A stretch of 64,000 nucleotides of DNA from assembly GCA_013396755.1 (NCBI GenBank), contig VWZF01003022.1, positions 172,138 through 236,137 on the forward strand, written 5' to 3'. Positions within the stretch are counted from its first letter, which is position 1. Every line of letters begins with the position of its first letter. Made by a program: the position numbers and the translations under genes. This document shows positions 38,281-51,392 of this stretch, in pieces. The stretch is from Sclerurus mexicanus. Lineage: Eukaryota > Chordata > Aves > Passeriformes > Furnariidae. The notes under the pieces were generated by a model. It was not told where the DNA came from and ran no database searches. It saw only the letters and a list, made by a program, of their open reading frames with translations.

Positions 38281-41200
38281 CTGTTTTGTGGGCTATGGCA
38301 TTCTTTGTAAAAGTAACTTATTTCTAAAAACTAAATTATTTTCCCTTGATGTTGAAGCCAAGGTAAACAGCAGATTATGCACTATAAAGAGATTTTTTAA
38401 TCTTAAATTACTGTTTCTTAAAAACACTAGACAATTTCTTGCTATAAAGTTGAGTAATTTGTTGTAAAGCCTTTTCTACCAACATTTCAATTTTTTAAAC
38501 AGTTCATCATTGTAACTACAAGGAGAAGTCATCAGTGTGACAACCTACCAAAATCCTTCTGTGTAAACCAATCAAAAATGCTAATTAGTCTTGCAAAGAC
38601 TTTGGTTTCCTTTTATAGCATCATAATTTACAAGTTTCACAACCTAGTGCTTTATATTTTCAACTTATGCTTCTGTGGTATTTTAAAGTATGTTGGAATG
38701 AGGAAACTGCCTATAAAAATCTTTCCTCATGTACATTATTATACTTTTACAAAGTTGTCAAAATTAGTTCTTTTCAGTTTTCCCCAATAAGACACAGATT
38801 TTTCTTTCTGAGGAGTGTCTGTAATAATTTTCTAGTACTTCAATTGATCACATAATTTTTGAGTTCTTTTAAAGTAATTCTTAATTTGTGGTTTATACCA
38901 ATGGAAGGAATGATCATTATCTGTGTACCATACTGGTCTTTTCATTTTTGCCTCTGCCTTTTGATTTTCTTCTTCCTCATTTTTCTCATTTTTCTCAGTC
39001 TTGTGTGATTTGTTGGGATTTTTTTTGGTTTTTTTTCTCCCATAAGGATTAGAATTTAACTGTTTTATTGCCGCTATTATAGCACTACCATTTGACAGTT
39101 TTATCTGGAATAATGCTATCAAAAATTCTCAAGATGTAATCAAAGACTGTACCAGATCTTGAGGTCTCTAACTGGCTGGTTCAAGAAATGTTCATTGATA
39201 CTATCAAGAATGTTACCATTGCACCATGTTGCATTATGACATTGACCCAGTCCACCTAAATTCATCAAAACAATCTGGTTTGTACACTTAGATATTTTCA
39301 AATGTTTCTTATTTTTCATACTCATTGTTACCATGTTAGAAAACATATAGTAAAGTATCAATATTGCATTCAACCCTTTTCAACACAGAACTTCATATTT
39401 TTGTGGCATTTTGTGATTTCATAACACATTACATGCATCTGACTTAAAAGATTTGTTAACATAAGGCACCATGTCTCTTCTGGCATGATTATCCCTTAGT
39501 CACAAATAAGGCTTACTTTCCCATTTACAGAGTTTCAATTATTGTGTTTTCATCAAACTTTGGACAATTCTGTATTTTTTCTATTTTAATACAGAGATTT
39601 TAACATACACCAGTTTTTCTTCTCCCTTCCTGCCCTCATGACCTCTTCACAGAAATTACAGGGAGACAAGAAGGATGGGAGTCATATTTTCTGATTCTTG
39701 CATGTTCTGTTTTCCTCTGCAAAGAATCAAAGCTCCACAAGTGAGATTTTGCAGGTCTCAGGAAGAAATCTGATATGGTCCTAAGAAAATCCAATCCAAC
39801 ACTGTGATACATTTTCCATCATGGGAAAAATGTTGCTGCCCTAGTAGTATCATTGCAGTATAAGGACACAGTAAGAGAGAGAAGATGAACTAGAAATTTC
39901 TCTCAACTACTGGCCCAAAAGATTTAGCATTATTACAGTAACTGGTATTGTGGTGAAAGATTTCAATGGATATTATCAGCTGTGGAAACACAGTAGCAGA
40001 AACTTTGGACCATTTTCATCCTCTATCACTCTTCAGCACATACGACAGAATCTAATCCATTCCTTCAACTTGTCAAGCTTACCTTCCTGTATGTATGCAT
40101 TTCCTTTGGTTGCAAGTTACAAAAATCAGCCTCTTCACATTTCTTTTGCAAAGTTTTTTTTTTAATTTGTTTTTTTTGGGGGGGGGATTTTTGTTTGTTT
40201 TGTTGGGTTTTTTGGCGTTTTTTGTATTATTATTATTCATACAGCACTTGTAATAGAAAGAGTGAAATATAGGAAAATAATCTATATTGTGTATTGTCTC
40301 TTGTACATACAGATTTGTCTGCAACTAATCAGAATTGATGAGCTGGTTTAAAAGAAGTGAAGGAAAAATATTGCACACAATGTCAGAGGAAAATAATAAA
40401 TTTCTTAGTAACAGCTCCCATTCATAGCTGAATACACAAAAGCTCCTTCCTGGATATCTGTTAGAGGGAAAAGGGTTTATGTTGAAGCAACATAAAGGGA
40501 AGCTCTTTTGTAACCGGTGGATTCCAGTGATTACAATGTTATGATAATTAATTGGATGTGTTGTGCTCAATGTTTTTTATTTTGACAAGACATAGACAAA
40601 TTTATTTGTACTTTGCAGAGGGAATACTAAATCCAGGTGTGAGTTCAACCCTGAACTTTCTCTTCCATGTGTAATGTGTATATGACACAGCCTGCATTGC
40701 AATTGATAACTGGGAAATTATTCCTTTGAGAAAAGACAGGAAAAGAGAAGAATATACACAAAATACTAAAAAAGTAAGTGCACTGAGGTAGCTCACTTGT
40801 TACCTAAAGTCACAGCAGTATTAACAATAAGGTATTTTAATCTGATAGTAAAGTCGAGTCTTAAGGACTAGCAAAGCAAAACCAGTCAGAAATCAGGAGA
40901 ACAGGTGGACTGAAAGAAATGAACTTTAGCAACCTGTAATCTTGTGACCTCGGGATCTAAAGACAGTAAAAGACATTTAATAATATTATTTTTATTTGAA
41001 GAGTAAGGAATCAGATAACAATTTCTGAATAGAAATTTGACCAAAGAAGACTGAATGATTTTCTGTGTTTCATGGGCTTTTTTTAAAAAATCTGAGTACA
41101 TTCACATGAATTATTATATATGTATAAACAGGCAAGTGATTGGTCAATTTGAAAACCAATCTGAAAAGCAATTTTCTTTACATGAGATGCAAAGATGGAG

Positions 41201-41787
41201 ATATTCAAAACAACTGACTGTGAGTTTTTTAAGTTATGCCTATTTTAAGTAAAACCAATTTTTAAAATATAAACTAGAGCCAATCTAGTCCAAATGAACC
41301 TCTGAATGGTTTACTCCACTAGAACCTTTTCCAGTAGGCCAAGATCAGAATCAAATCATTAAAAAAAAACATGTTCTTTTATGTCAAGTTATAAAAAAAA
41401 AAAAGAAGTTAGAGTGTCCTGATAACCAATTTGGGATGATCTGGTCTACCTTAGTCCAGTGGATGGGTAAAAACTGAGTGAATCACCAGGATCTAAGATA
41501 AGTAGTTAATATTTCATATCCTACTTGGAAGCTCATTCCAATATAGATCCTCAGGTATATATCCTGGGGCATGTCCTGTGCAGTATCTCTATAAAAATCA
41601 AAACAAAACAAAAAGTAGAAGAGACAGAGTGCACACTCATCAGGTTTCTAAATTATGTCATACTAGGGGTACAGATAGGCTGGAGGAATAAGGCTAAGAG
41701 GAACTTCATGAAAAAGAATTATTTCCCGAAAAGAGGTCTGTGCTACTAACTTCCCCTTTTTTTTTTTTTTTTTCTTTCCTGGAAATT
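38281..41787. other. Unique noncoding DNA with T-rich tracts
   Basis: No gene is recognised. A striking homopolymer cluster lies at about 40152-40215: T runs, then nine consecutive G at 40178-40186, then T/G-rich sequence. A second T-rich stretch lies near 39019-39040. A T run of about 17 ends near 41773, just left of the CR1 fragment at 41788. Confidence 0.55.
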
Positions 41788-41970
41788 ACTTCCATGAGGA
41801 CAAGATTCCCAGAAGCTGGGGTAAGGCTCTCTAGCTTGTAACTCCCCAGATCTTTGCTCTGGCATTTGTTGAAGACAGGTGTTTTATTTGTTCTTTTGCG
41901 TAAACCAAGGACACTCTCTAATTGCTACAACTCTCCCCTAGATGTTGGAAAGTGGTAGTAAAATTGCATA
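41788..41970 (-). mobile_element. Short CR1 reverse-transcriptase fragment
   Basis: Read on the - strand, this contains a degenerate form of the CR1 block NYRPVSLTSVPGK, here NYKLESLTPASGN (about 41842-41804). It also includes the preceding stretch whose + strand form is TTGAAGACAGGTGTT (41869-41883), and a TTGGAAAGTGGTAG stretch (41945-41958) that corresponds to the upstream Leu-Ser-Ile-Ile region. It covers only the N-terminal part of the RT. It has neither the 3' tail nor the palm motifs, so it is an internal fragment isolated by deletion. It is older or more diverged than the element at 35411-38280 and is separated from it by about 3.5 kb of unrelated DNA. Confidence 0.72.
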
Positions 41971-43521
41971 ATATAAATCCCCATTTTATAACCACATTAA
42001 GAGATCTTAAAAGTAATGCTAAAAAACTGCAAGAGCTTGGAATATAATATTGTGAATCCTACAAGTTTGCTTTAGCAGTCTTGGATGCTTTTTGCAGATC
42101 TGTGGTTAATAGTATCTACCACGTTTTAAGACAGTTACATGGGGATGAAAAGGAAGAACCTTATAGTTGGTTCACATACAGACTTTTCCACATATGTAGC
42201 TTAAAGTGGAGCCTGGTAGTTTTAGAGATCAAAGTAAATGTGAGTGAAGAAAACTGCAAAACTGCATGAGAGTGTCACTTATTTTAAGGACATATATTGT
42301 ACAAAAGCCAATTATCACCACCTGTTTTGCAAGACACTTAAGGTCTTCCAGACTTTGACAGGGAGAACTACAAAAGTTAGTTTGTTCCCTAATAGCATCA
42401 GCAAAGATTCACTTTAGTCTTGAAGCTTTACTTCTGATTACATTTTCTGTCACCAATTATTTTATGTGCACACCAAAGGAAATCAGTCAAGACTGTCAGC
42501 AGCATTGATCCCACTTCTCTCTGCCAGATGTTGTTCTTGTCCATCTGCTCACACTTGCTTTGCACAACATAAAAAAGAAGTGGAGGCTGTGAGGTGACAC
42601 TGCAATTAACCTTGTAAATGATTTCACTTTTGCAAATGAAACCAGCAACTGGGTCCATAACTTACACAATTAAGAGCAATGCATCTTAGTCATTTTCTGC
42701 AATCCTCCATTTAATATTTGATCATTGATTTAACGTTTAATACTGCAGAATCATTGTTCTGTGTCCCTCATTTCTTGAATGTCCTTGATTTTAAGCATAG
42801 TCAGCAAGCTAGTAGTTTGATCTTGCAAAGATTTAGTTGTATGAGTACTTTGATGAAGGCCAAAGTGATTATTCACATGAATAAGGGTTTTCATGGGTAA
42901 ATATTTATATTTCAGATTCGTCATCTCTGTTTTATAGCCTCCCTTAACTGTTCTCTTCTTTTTTTTTTTTTTTGGTGGTAGTTTGTTTAAAATTAATTGA
43001 ATATGTGGTGGAGTCAATAGGCACTAAATATAATTGTTTTCAAAACTTGAATTTCTGTGCAACATGATTTAAAATTTTATTGATTCTTAAAAAATTATTA
43101 AAAATCTTTTTTAACCATGGGAAAATGAAGCTGTCTGTCAATATAATGTGACATGGTGTGAATGAGAACATGCATGAGTGTATTTGCATATGTGTATTTG
43201 ATAAATACTAACGTGAAAAGTTTGGAACACTACACATTTCAGACAGATTTTCCCAACCTACCTAGGTATTCAAATATTTTAATCCTTAAGGATAAGTTTT
43301 TCTGTTATTCCAAGCCTATTATTCTGTTATGGAAACGTTGTCAGTATTTTGCAATTTTTTGAAGAAAACTGCTATTCACTGAAAAATAAATTAAATAAAT
43401 GACCAGAGGCTTGTTACAATGAATGATTCAGATGACCAGTTCAGAAGCTGAAGTTAAGCTTCCAGAGGTGAAAGTACCTTCCATTAAATTGTTATATACT
43501 AAAAAATTAAATAGCTTTACC
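41971..43521. other. Unique noncoding DNA
   Basis: Nothing recognised. A T run of about 16 bases lies at 42959-42974. Confidence 0.55.
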
Positions 43522-43725
43522 AGAGGAGGATTAGATTAGACACAGGAATGATTTCTTCACTGAAAGGGTGATCAAGCATTGGAATAGGGTATCCAGCGAA
43601 GTTGCAGAATCACCATCCCTGGAAGTGTTAAAAAAACATGTGGATGTGTTGTTTGGGGACTGGTTTAGTGATGAACATGTCAATGATCCTAGAGGTTTTT
43701 TCCAACCTTACAGATCCTCTGATAC
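43522..43725 (+). mobile_element. CR1 ORF2 C-terminus and 3' end fragment
   Basis: The + strand encodes a well-preserved CR1 ORF2 C-terminus. GMISSLKG-like sequence leads into VIKHWNRVSSEVAESPSLEV at about 43571-43630 and then a Lys-Lys-His-Val-Asp-Val-Leu stretch. It then passes into the 3' UTR (GGTTTAGTGATGAACATG, about 43662-43679; CCAACCTTACAGATCCTCTG, about 43702-43721). The open frame continues by chance into flanking DNA to 43783. The frame is more intact than in the other CR1 pieces here. This 3' UTR differs from the tails at 3912-4086 and 63046-63131, so it belongs to a different CR1 subfamily. Confidence 0.92.
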
Positions 43726-44888
43726 CACATATCTTTGCTGTTATTTTGTTTTAAACTCCACAAATATTTTCTTATGTAGATGAAAATCACTAGGTTTACA
43801 ATAATAGGCAGTTTTATTATGTGGCAACTGCCATCTTGGTCATGAATTAAACATTGAGTCTTCAGGTCGTAAAAGCATTGGGTACTACAGGACTACCCCT
43901 ATATTTTTCAATACTAGCATGGCTTTGCAGAAAGGGCAAGACATACCACTCACTAGACCCTGTGTTGTTAGAGCTGAACCCTGAATTGTGAGAAGCCACC
44001 ATTGTGCAAAGTTTTAGAAGTTATGGCAGAAACTTCCATGCTGTTTTATGTAACAGTTTCTTGTTTTGTTGGAAAAGAAAAATCAGTTATTTCATGTATA
44101 CTGTAAGTCAGCTATGAAATGTATGTTTTCCTCACAATGTCTGGTGAACTTTTCAAATTCAAATGCTTAAAAGTTTCTGTGAATTACATTAGGCTTTCCT
44201 AAAAAATACAAAATTTTAAACAGAAGGAGATACTGTTAAAATAGCTAGTAATGAAGAATACCATATTTGTTAAGTTTTAACTTCTCTTAATGTAAATTAT
44301 CAGATTAAGAGCAAATAAAATCTGAATCTATCATGATTTTAAATGTTATTAAATGAAACAGTTTTGTCTTTTCTCAAGAACCAAATGATTATGAGAACTC
44401 AACCATTCTTTTCACTTCGTTTACAACTAATTGACAGATTTGCTGCTCGTATGCTGCTCATGCTTACATGGGCCTATTCTACAAATAGAACATTAGCCTA
44501 GAATTGATCGTGAAGTAAGGTTTAGTGTACCCTGAACAAGCACAAGTATCTCAGTACTAGATCCAGACACATAATACTCTATGTGATTTTCCTTGGATGA
44601 TGAAAGTTCAAGAAATAAACTTATTCCAAACACATGGGTGTATATTTTTCCTTCATGTCACTTTCAGAAGATACCAGCATCTTTCTCATTGTGTATCTTT
44701 TTCAGTATTTAAAAGATGTGAGGTAAGAAGATGATAGGCATTATTATCCTGTCATACTGTCACACAAGGTAAGGGTCAAGGCTGGGGTTATCCATTGTTC
44801 TTTAGTATTCAGCATCAAGTAAACCAGTTCACTATAGAGTAAAACCAAAGATGCCTTCAAAATACATGCTAATCCAATGTAAACAATA

Positions 44889-44947
44889 CTTTCCTTCTTC
44901 TCCTCCTCCTCCTTTTCCTCCTTCCTTTCTTCCCCCCTTTCCTCTTT
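44889..44947. repeat. 59-bp pure polypyrimidine tract
   Basis: Every base from 44889 to 44947 on the + strand is C or T, with partial TCC and CCTTT periodicity. Pure polypurine-polypyrimidine tracts of this length can form intramolecular triplex (H-DNA). The opposite strand gives a Glu/Lys-rich open frame that is only a by-product of composition. Confidence 0.93.
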
Positions 44948-47900
44948 GTGGAAATCCAGACCTATTGTTCTGTTTAGCAAATAAAGCAGATCTTTTGTTC
45001 TATGTCAACACCACTTTTTGCCTTTTCACCAAATGAGAGAAAAAGCAATCTGTAAAATCTCCCATTGGTCGTTGTCCCTTTTCCACTTTACACTGTTCTT
45101 GCTACCAAGACAGCAAAGTTGCCACTTTTTGCACAAGTTTGTTTATCTTTCTCTGTCTTTGTGCTGTCCATTTAATTAAAGGTCAGGATCTATGACTATA
45201 ATCTTCTTCTGGGATAATAGCTAAACCTAATAGGGTATCTATCTGACAGTCTATCACTGCTGAGTCCTCATGGTAGCTATTCTGTGTACCTCATCATTCT
45301 GCTGGATCTTTCAGTAGACACTGTCTTTAAAATCCCATTTGTACCATTTGGGTCAGGTCAGGAAGAGTAATGGCTCTAATCTTGTTGGAGTGATATTATT
45401 AATCTTGAAGCAGGTGAGGAGAAAGATGCTTTCTCCTGCCAAAGAACTCAGACTTCAGTTCTGCAGTGGGTAATCCAAGGTTTACTGCATATGGCAAAAT
45501 AACTCAAAGATTAAGCTATCATTTTTTTGTCGTATTTAAACCTGTATGCTATGTTAAATTAATTTCAGAGAGTTAAAATGATGGATTAAAGGGTTTTTTT
45601 CCAGTTTCAGACAGCTCGATTTAAATTTTCTTAATGTGTTTTTCACAAATAAAGCAAAAGCAAGTAAGAGTAGCTTTGAATCATAGCCATACTTCTCTAT
45701 GCTGAGCTTTTGCTTCTGGGCATAACAGGTGCATATTTGCTGATGTCTAGAAATTTGAGAAATTCACTTCACATTTAACACTAGATTGAGTAATATGACA
45801 TGTTTAAATTTCAGGACTGACCGGTTGTTTATAAAAGCCATTAATATCAGTTGCAGTCATTGTCACTTCTGAACATCCAAGCAGGATCTTTTAGTATCTA
45901 GATTTCCAAAATACATATTGTGTGCATCCTCTTTGTGTATCCATTCCAGTGGCTACTGATTTGGGGGTAGGCTTTGTAAACACAAAGGTTAGCAAAGAAC
46001 AGGATGGAATATCAGGCTTTTGTTTCCTCTTGGCTTAGGTCCCCACACACACTTATCTGGAAAATGGATTGCCTAAGTCTACTGTGTCTGGCCAATGTGT
46101 TCCTATAAATTATACATCCATATGAGAAATATTGATAAAATAACAGTGCAACACCATTCCTAGAAAGGCCCCAAAATAGCCTCCTGCAAAGGCAGATAGG
46201 TGGGCAGTGAGCCACAGTTCTTCAAGGCTTTCACATTTCCAGATGTCTTTTGTTCTTCTGTTGCAGTTTCCCACATAATGTAGTTGCTTGCTTCTAGTCC
46301 ACAGAAAGCTGCATTAAGGTGGCACAGCCTGAGTTCTTATAATCCCAAATGGGTTTCAAAGCACTAGTTGAAGAAGGGTCCACAAATTGAATTATCTTTA
46401 ATACTGAAGACAGGGACTCTAGCTCTTAGTTCAGTATACTGGGTTGTTCTCACAGTCATGTGAACTTATAACCTATACTGGGATTTCCTTGAGTACAAAC
46501 AAACTCAGCATGGATGTAAGTGAACATGCCAGATAATTTGAGTAGAGTTAATTGAAGAAAATTCAGCAGAACATATACTTTATGTTAACCTGTCCACTAC
46601 ATGGAATCATGACACCTAGAGAAATAAGATGGAGATGGGGACCTGATTGCTACCTTTTTTGGTTTGAATTGGTGTTAAAATGTTACTAATATATTTCCAA
46701 AAGATCATTTAAAAAAAAATAAGCAGTAGTAGTTGCTTTCTAAATCAAATGAGTCCTGAAAGAGCTTCACTGGAATGACTAAAAAAAAATAAATCTCTGT
46801 ACTGTAAGAATAGACTACTTTTTTATTATTATTAAACATTTCCATTTTTAACTTTTAAAATTTGAGGGTTTGGTGATATTTTTACATTCAACCTTATTTG
46901 TATTCTCACTTGTATTACATAAAGAGTTTTAAATTAGACAAAATCTTTTTGTAAAAAAAATATTTTATATAACAATTCTCTTCATAACGGTATTTTTCAA
47001 GATCAAAAAAAGCAATTGAAGCTAAGAATCACTGTTTTCCTTCTTAACTTCAAGGTAGGAAGAAGTCAGATTTGCAAAATACTTGCCAAAACAGAAACTT
47101 CTTGACATCTCAGTACCAATAGTTTAGATATAAAATGTTTTCTAAATGTCAATAAAATAAAAATAATGTGCACTAAAGCTGGTCAGCAAAAGGGTGGTAA
47201 ACTTCTAACAACCCCTATGCCTAGTTGACCTTGGCATTGCTATGAAGGAAAAGTTATTACCAAAAAATAAGAATCAAATTCTGTGTCATTCCATGGGCTT
47301 AAAAAATATTTTCAGATTCTTCCTCTACCCCAACATCTAGACTGCTTTGATTTCACTTTCCCAGGATGCTGCCACTTGTGGGATTTTCAACGAAACACTA
47401 GAAGGACAGGCTAAATGCTTTCCATAAAGCTCACCAAAAGAGAGTGAAGCTGGACCACAAAGATGCATATTGCATCAGAAAACTGAGGAGCACTCCATGC
47501 TCACTGCTCTTTCCATTGATGGAATTTAGGTTTTTCTTTTTGTGGGTATAAAGGCTGCTTCATGCTCCCCTCCACAGATCTTCAGAAATCAGGGACCATC
47601 TTCAGATGGCAAAAGATCTCCCTAAATCTCTCTGCCCAATTATTGTTAATATTTAAGTCCCACTTAACACTCTTCAAAACTTTTCAATAATCCCTAGTAC
47701 TCTACTGCTGGAAGGTCAAGGCTATGGAAGGAATTAAGGTATCCTGGGGGATTTGGGGAAAAATTCTCTGTTTTATACAGAGCTGCATTCTTTCTTTAGG
47801 CTGTACCTGAATAAGGAAAGGACCCGCCTCACATTTCACCTCAGTAATACTCGTTCTAATAAGAATAATCAAGTGTAGGGTGAGACCTGACCTACTTGAG

Positions 47901-48522
47901 ATACAAGGATACGTATATTTAGGTCTGCAGTTTCTTACTCAGTTTCAAGATTCCCAGTGCTCTTTGTCCATCTCTATGATATAAAAACAATAAGTAGTTT
48001 TATTAACAGTACACTGCTTAGGAATATTTATTCCCTTTTGTTTTTACTATATAAATAAAGGTATGCTTTGGGGACTAATTGATCAGAAACTCAATTTTAC
48101 ATTTTGAAACCAGGACAGATGTGGGCTAAGCTGTGTAACACAAATGGCTTCTCTCTCTAGGCCCAGTTCAATTTGAAGGAGTTAGATTTAATTTTGACCA
48201 AATAAGCAATGTCTAGTATTTCCTGTTGTAATGTGGAACTAGTAAAGCACAGAAAATAAGAGCAAGCTGTTCTCTATTATGGCTACCACTGCTTTGTCAG
48301 AATTATTTTGAAAGAACCAAGGCTGAAACTTTACTAAAGATAAAAGAGAAAGACTGCAAGTAAGGAAAAATTCCTATCTGTACTTACACTGATAGTGAGG
48401 AAAAACAAACAAAATAACAAAGCTATTCTGAACCACACATTTGTAGAGAAAGTATTCATTGCAGTCAAATCCATAGGAAAAAAACCGTAACATTATTGTT
48501 GATAACAGTCACAGGAAGAAGA

Positions 48523-48546
48523 ATGATGATGATGATAATAATAATA
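48523..48546. repeat. (GAT)n(AAT)n microsatellite
   Basis: Four GAT-type units are followed by about four AAT units. It is a short compound trinucleotide repeat. Confidence 0.85.
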
Positions 48547-49550
48547 TTTATTTCAGTGTAAACCCATGGTTTAAAAATTAAGCAAGCTTTCTTTCAGGGC
48601 TTTTCTTTTCCAGAACACACCATATGGTTACCACTTGTTCTATGAGAGATATGCAAAACAGCCTATGGACTCCATTGAATCTTCTTCTTTTTGACATGAC
48701 ACATGTTTATGGCAGAAATAGAGCCAGCCATCTACTCTATTATTACATCTCCATAATCTGGAAGTATAAGTAAACAACTTTTTTACCAGGGTCAACCATT
48801 CTTTCCATGTCCTGAGTGATTAGTTCTCTTTTGATTAGTAAATTTACATATAGTTTGGAAATTGTAAATTAGATTAAATTAGATTTGCTCCAGGGTCCTA
48901 TTTGCTTTTTTTTTTGCTTTTTTTTTTTTTTTTGGAGTAACGTAGGACTAAATCAAAGTCTCTGCAGATCTTCAACTTGCTTGATAATTTCATTCTTCAT
49001 TGTAAAGCTGCAGTACTTATTAGGCTCTTGAGTGAATCAAGCCTCTGTAATAATGGCCAAGAACATGTCAGCAAGTCATCAGGAAATTCAAGATGCTGTG
49101 TGCAGAGGAACTATTAAGAGCAGCTAAAGTGAGAAGTAATATGTAGATCACTGAAATGTGAGCATCGTAGCATTTTGGAAAATGTGATCAAAGTTCAAAG
49201 TCATACTGATACAATTTTTTAAAAGGAGTTGCATTATTTTTTTCTCTCTGCATATATGTCTACTTTCTTCTCCAGAAATATGTGCATTCAGAGATTTTCA
49301 TCCAACTAGAAGAGAATCAGTTAAACGTGATTAGGAAAATGAAATTTTTATAACTAATGTTCTTAAAATTTAAATTACATTGATATTTGAAGGGAACCTT
49401 TGTCTGATCTTAAAAGGACTTGCCAACTGAGTAGAATTTCAAGGGGTTTCAAATTCCTTTCCAGTCCCAGGCTCTAAATATTAGAGTGGTGTAGTTTGTT
49501 TGGGAAAAATTACGAATCTTCTTGTAAGGAAGGAATATTTCCCTTCACAG

Positions 49551-49727
49551 AAGAAACAACTCCTCTTAAAGGAAGCACCTCAACAAATGTGCCAGTGTAG
49601 CAATGAGACAGTTCAATATGAGTTTCAGTTTCACACTATCAGCATCAGTGAAGTTATAATCAAAAATTTGCCCTTTGGAGATGTCACACAAGTAGTCAAT
49701 AGAAGTAGCAAAGGTTTGTCAGACAAG
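49551..49727 (+). other. Candidate coding exon, 59 codons, phase 0
   Basis: A good 3' splice site (TATTTCCCTTCACAG ending at 49550) is followed by 177 bases, exactly 59 codons, all open in one frame. The stretch ends at GACAAG|GTAAAAA, a reasonable 5' splice site at 49728. The peptide is mixed and fairly hydrophilic. It has a Cys-Gln-Cys near its start and two N-glycosylation sequons (Asn-Glu-Thr, Asn-Arg-Ser). I recognise no domain. The end (NRSSKGLSDKV) faintly resembles the last strand of a fibronectin type III domain, which is not enough to assign it. The open frame extends upstream to an ATG at 49500 and downstream to a stop at 49754, so an unspliced chance open frame of 84 codons is the alternative. 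Confidence 0.25.
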
Positions 49728-51386
49728 GTAAAAATGAGCTTTAACAACAGCTAAATTATTTTTTCTTTTACTTTTTAGAAAATGTTTTTGTTTAAGTGCG
49801 TATTAAATTTTTATCATTTGATAACCTAGACATGCTTAGAAGGTAATGCAACTTTTCAGACATTTCATTCCTAAAGCTATGGTTTAAGCTTAGCCTTTTT
49901 TTTTTTTTAATCAACTCAATGTTGTGACCATAGAAATCAATATCTAAAATTATAAATACTACATATGCTTTAAACAAATAGTAAATGACTTCTGGTCTCT
50001 GTGTGACTACAGACAGGTAGTAAATGTATTGTTAAGCAGTAGATCACCATCAAATCTCTTCAGTATTAATCCATTGCTTGCTTATTTTTCTTCATTTGTG
50101 ACCATTTATAGGTTATGATTCAATATCATATAAGATGCAGTAATCTTCTGTGTGTTCTAGGCTAACAAAATATGATTTTTATCAAGTGCAGAATCTACTT
50201 TTTTTCCTCTTTTAAATGAAAGTTGAAAGAAGAAAGAAAGTTGGGCTCCATTGTCCAAACACCTCACTTCAGCTTCAAACAAGCAAGTTGGCATTTTAAA
50301 ATATGGATGAAAAATAGAAACTGAGCTCAATAGAAATTAGGGAAGGGGGAGAAAAGGGCATGAAATTAAATCATGTCTTCCCAGGATCTAAGAATATAGT
50401 TAGAAATAATAGTTTTAATATGTATTTCCTGGGGCTATATGAAGTGCAATACTTATTGAGAGAGATTGTGATGGCTAACACTGGATTGGAAAATGACAGC
50501 TACAGAGGAAATGAGACCAAATCCCATGGCTCTAACACCCTTTTTACTAAGGCAAGTTGCCACTGGCACAAAGAAAATAGTCTAGAAACTAGCCATAGGA
50601 GTTAGGTTACAAAATCATTCTCTTGTTCCAACGCTATGTTGTTCCCTACAGTATACTCTGAAATGTTTTGTCCTGGGGTGCCTAAGTAGCACATGATGTG
50701 AAAGTGAAGCCCCTGAGCAATCTCTGTGTGTTGCTTAATAAGTCCATTGGTTTAATGTATAAAAAAAAACTTGAAACCTTTTAATATTCTGACTATTATG
50801 CAGTTACTGTTCATGTTCAGGCTCCATACCCTTTTCTTCCTTTCATCTCTTATAAGCCTTTTATTACATTTTGTATTTGTCTCAAGAGTGATCAAAATCA
50901 CAGGCAGTGCAGTGGACTATCTGATTTTAACAGAACATCATTGCATTCTACCTCCAAGAAAGTAAAAAAATATTTTTCTGTCCTGTAGGTCTTCCTATTG
51001 TGTAGGGAAGCTAAATATATGTGGCTCATCTCACTTTTCCTCAAAGATCAACCTGTTAAGTTTTGATGCTGAATGACACCCACTAAGAGAACACTCTTCT
51101 TGAGAAACACACAAAATGATAACATATAGGTGTGGCTGATAGCTCTGTGGAGGCTTGGTGAAATGTTTTATAAAGGCGTGGTGGTTGTGCTGAGAAGGTT
51201 AAAGTGGTGTCATGGGTTGACTCTGGCTCAGTGCCAGGTGCCCACCAAAGCTGCTCTATCAGCTGCCCTCCTCAGCTGTGCATTTTGGTAATATATTAAA
51301 AGGCTCGTGGGTTGACTTAAGGACAGGGAGAGATCACTCACCAATTACTGTGACTATCAAAACAGACTCAGCTTGGGGAAATTGAA

Positions 51387-51392
51387 TTTATT
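51387..51392 (-). promoter_or_regulatory. LTR polyadenylation signal AATAAA
   Basis: TTTATT on the + strand gives AATAAA on the - strand, about 180 bases before the LTR 3' end at 51208. The position suits the R/U5 part of the LTR and supports the minus orientation. Confidence 0.6.

Larger units (their letters stand above)
43726..51207. other. Unique noncoding DNA
   Basis: No gene is firmly recognised, apart from one candidate exon listed separately. A non-repetitive, balanced-composition stretch at about 48960-49210 looks like a possible conserved noncoding element by texture only. T runs occur at about 48909-48935. Confidence 0.55.

Noticed and set aside
44744..44980. Glu/Lys-rich open frame on the minus strand
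   Set aside because: Caused by the pure pyrimidine tract at 44889-44947 read from the other strand.
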